DNA from: Actinomycetota bacterium
GTDB taxonomy: Bacteria > Actinomycetota > Actinomycetes > S36-B12 > UBA5976
Length of the DNA stretch: 5,884 nt
NCBI GenBank assembly: GCA_947447095.1
Contig: CANFIL010000080.1
Coordinates: forward strand, 1-5,884
Direction: 5' to 3'
Translations under genes and position numbers: made by a program
Notes under the pieces: generated by a model
Databases searched by the model: none
What the model saw: only the letters and a program-made list of their open reading frames with translations
What the model was told of the DNA's origin: nothing
Shown: piece by piece, positions 4,232-5,884 of the stretch
How the letters are laid out: the number at the start of each line of letters is the position of its first letter
How positions within the stretch are numbered: position 1 is the stretch's first letter

Positions 4232-5143
4232 ATGAGTACCGAAGGCGGTACCCGCGCGGTTGTTGCTGCGCTCCTTGCAAATACCGGAATCGCGATAAGC
4301 AAGTTCGTTGCATTCGCGTTCACTGGCTCTTCGTCGATGCTTTCAGAAGCAATCCATTCTGTTGCTGACTCATTGAATCAAGTATTGCTGCTCATTGGCG
4401 GCAAGCGTTCAACACGCGAAGCCGATGATCAATACCAATTTGGCTATGGTCGCATTCGCTACGTCTATGGCTTCATGGTTGCCATCGTGCTATTCATCAT
4501 CGGTGGTTTGTACAGCGTGTACGAAGGCTGGCACAAAATCCATGATCCTCACGAGATGCATGATGTTGGCATCGCTCTAGGTGTGCTCATCGTTGCGGTC
4601 ATTCTGGAATCGTTTTCATTCCGTACTGCAATTCGTGAAGCCAACAAGGCTCGCGGTGCACGAACATTTCCACAGTTCATCAAAGATGCTCGCCAGCCGG
4701 AACTTCCAGTCATCTTGCTCGAAGACTTTGGTGCGCTTATCGGTTTAATCTTTGCGCTCTTTGGTGTCTCAATGGCTGCGATTACGCATGACGGACGTTG
4801 GGATGGCCTCGGTGCAATCGCTATTGGCGTTCTGCTGATTGTGATCGCGGTGATTTTGGTTCGCGAAATGGCAAGCATGTTGGTTGGTGAAGCTGCACTA
4901 CCCGAAGAGGTTGAATCAGTGCGTGCTGCATTGCTGTCCGCGCCACTAGTTGATCGCCTCATACATCTGCGCACCTTGCATGTCGGACCTGATGCTTTGT
5001 TGGTCGCGGCAAAGATTGGCATTACAGCCGACATGACGGCGCAACAAATTGCAGCTGGCATTGATGAAGCTGAATCGATTCTGCGTACGGCCGTACCTTC
5101 AGCCGAGTATGTATTCCTCGAACCAGATATCTACCGCGCATAA
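4232..5143 (+). CDS. Cation diffusion facilitator family transporter (ZnT9-like branch)
   Basis: Encodes 303 residues, typical of the family. CDF proteins export divalent metals such as zinc, manganese, iron or cobalt from the cytoplasm in exchange for protons. About six membrane segments are apparent, near residues 9-30, 35-56, 78-99, 112-130, 158-180 and 192-212, followed by a cytoplasmic C-terminal domain (about 215-303). The second segment carries HSVAD (42-46), giving the HxxxD metal ligands. In the fifth segment the usual HxxxD is replaced by LLEDFGALIG (162-171), a pattern I associate with the ZnT9-like branch; metal specificity cannot be read from this. GYGRIRY (71-77) matches the conserved GYG-K/R-x-R-Y block. 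The loop HDPHEMHD (104-111) is rich in possible metal ligands. The gene closes the manB operon, ending ten bases before a terminator stem. Confidence 0.92.
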   Translation: MSTEGGTRAVVAALLANTGIAISKFVAFAFTGSSSMLSEAIHSVADSLNQVLLLIGGKRSTREADDQYQFGYGRIRYVYGFMVAIVLFIIGGLYSVYEGWHKIHDPHEMHDVGIALGVLIVAVILESFSFRTAIREANKARGARTFPQFIKDARQPELPVILLEDFGALIGLIFALFGVSMAAITHDGRWDGLGAIAIGVLLIVIAVILVREMASMLVGEAALPEEVESVRAALLSAPLVDRLIHLRTLHVGPDALLVAAKIGITADMTAQQIAAGIDEAESILRTAVPSAEYVFLEPDIYRA

Positions 5144-5152
5144 AAGAAAATG

Positions 5153-5192
5153 AAAAAGTGAGAGGCAGTCAAAAGACTGCCTCTCACTTTTT
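5153..5192. terminator. Bidirectional intrinsic terminator
   Basis: AAAAAGTGAGAGGCAGTC (5153-5170) pairs perfectly over 18 bases with 5175-5192 around the loop AAAA. The stem ends in TTTTT on the plus strand; on the minus strand the same stem is followed by a second T-rich stretch. It lies between the convergent transporter and pruA genes and can end both transcripts. Confidence 0.93.
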
Positions 5193-5203
5193 GTTCTAGT
5201 GGA

Positions 5204-5884
5204 TTACTCCGCAGACATGAATGGGTAACCGTATTCCTTTGCAGGAACCATGGTTTCCTTGATGCTGCGTGCGCTGCTCCAGCGATGCAAGTTCGCTGCG
5301 GCTCCGGCTTTGTCGTTTGTGCCTGATGCACGACCACCACCGAATGGTTGCTGCCCAACGACAGCGCCAGTTGGCTTGTCGTTGATGTAGAAGTTTCCAG
5401 CCGAGAAACGAAGCGCGTGACTAATCTCGGTGATCGCTGCACGATCCTGCGCAATGACTGCGCCGGTGAGTGCGTACTTGGCGATGCCTTCCATCTCGTT
5501 CATGACTGTTCGCCAGTTGTTGTCTTCGTATACGTGTACTGCAAGCACTGGGCCGAAGTATTCGTCCGTGAAGAACTCGGCTGTCGGATCAGTTCCAACC
5601 AGAACAGTTGGGCGAATGAACCAGCCTTCGCTGCGATCGTAGGTACCGCCGGCTGCAACAGTGATTGTGCTGTCGGCATGTGCGCGATCGATAGCGCCAC
5701 TGACGCGGTTAAATGCCTTCTCGTCGATGACTGCGGTCATGAAGTTACTGAAGTCACTCGCATGGCCTTGCTTGATTCCATCAACTTCAGCCAAGAAATC
5801 ATCCTTGATTGCATTCCATACTGAACGCGGCACATATGCACGCGATGCTGCTGAACACTTCTGACCTTGGAACTCGAATGCGCC
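5204..5884 (-). CDS. pruA: L-glutamate gamma-semialdehyde dehydrogenase, C-terminal part (5' end outside window)
   Basis: 226 residues are visible, the C-terminal part of an enzyme usually near 540 residues; the frame stays open to the right window edge, so this is a partial gene cut by the window rather than a broken one. The enzyme oxidises glutamate-gamma-semialdehyde (from pyrroline-5-carboxylate) to glutamate with NAD+, the second step of proline degradation. The visible part begins GAFEFQGQKCSAASRAYVP, whose cysteine (residue 10 here) is the catalytic nucleophile in the form typical of this family. Further blocks are DEYFGPVL (107-114), which includes the NAD-binding EYFGP, and the substrate-loop region from INDKPTG (167-173) through QQPFGGGRASGTNDKAG (178-194). 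The ending with EYGYPFM (217-223) is also typical. It converges on the transporter gene and shares the terminator with it. Confidence 0.93.
   Translation of the reverse strand, partial: GAFEFQGQKCSAASRAYVPRSVWNAIKDDFLAEVDGIKQGHASDFSNFMTAVIDEKAFNRVSGAIDRAHADSTITVAAGGTYDRSEGWFIRPTVLVGTDPTAEFFTDEYFGPVLAVHVYEDNNWRTVMNEMEGIAKYALTGAVIAQDRAAITEISHALRFSAGNFYINDKPTGAVVGQQPFGGGRASGTNDKAGAAANLHRWSSARSIKETMVPAKEYGYPFMSAE

Noticed and set aside
4549..5061. 170-residue minus-strand open frame opposite the cation transporter
   Set aside because: Antisense shadow of a gene with clear membrane and metal-site motifs; low-complexity composition without any domain.
5348..5824. 158-residue plus-strand open frame opposite pruA
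   Set aside because: Antisense to the conserved aldehyde dehydrogenase sequence and without a ribosome site or known motifs.
5204..5833. Treating pruA as a short 209-residue gene starting at 5833
   Set aside because: The frame continues upstream to the window edge through the catalytic cysteine segment GQKCSA, so the gene is cut by the window and does not start there.

Overview
The window looks like a piece of an actinomycetotal (Actinobacteria) chromosome. A WhiB-type iron-sulphur regulator, a zincin-like DUF1025 protein read on the opposite strand, a DUF3499 protein, a phosphomannomutase and a SIS-domain sugar-phosphate isomerase lie side by side. As I remember it, this is the order and orientation around whiB2-Rv3259-Rv3258c-manB-Rv3256c of Mycobacterium tuberculosis. 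Base composition is close to balanced, unlike high-GC soil actinomycetes, so a lower-GC (perhaps aquatic) lineage is possible; that is inference and no rRNA is present to settle it.

Layout. Bases 1-236 hold two identical copies of a 106-bp repeat containing a strong nested hairpin; the first copy begins at or before the window edge. Bases 237-568 are gene-free: several small dyads and short repeats, then a good promoter (453-481) for the whiB gene (569-829, +). The whiB gene abuts, with no base between, the oppositely read DUF1025 gene (830-1252, -). A 32-bp divergent gap separates that gene from the DUF3499 gene (1285-1626, +). After 69 bp comes an apparent operon: manB (1696-3093), the SIS isomerase (3090-4217, overlapping by ATGA) and a cation diffusion facilitator (4232-5143, 14 bp gap with a Shine-Dalgarno site). 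A perfect 18-bp stem terminator (5153-5192) serves this operon and the convergent pruA-like gene (5204 to beyond 5884, -), whose first half lies outside the window.

Function. ManB interconverts mannose-6-phosphate and mannose-1-phosphate, the entry to GDP-mannose and mannosylated envelope molecules; the SIS protein may make mannose-6-phosphate from fructose-6-phosphate. The transporter exports a divalent metal. The pruA product oxidises the proline-degradation intermediate glutamate-semialdehyde to glutamate and is a separate unit. The WhiB and DUF3499 proteins are presumably regulatory or structural partners of conserved but poorly understood role.

Regulation. The DUF1025, DUF3499 and manB starts each have a TANNNT hexamer ending 6-7 bases before the start codon and no convincing Shine-Dalgarno site, as expected for leaderless transcripts. 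Perfect 8-bp-arm inverted repeats overlap two of these -10 boxes. No insertion-sequence gene, CRISPR array, tRNA or rRNA was recognised. The least explained structures are the duplicated hairpin repeat and the operator-like palindromes.
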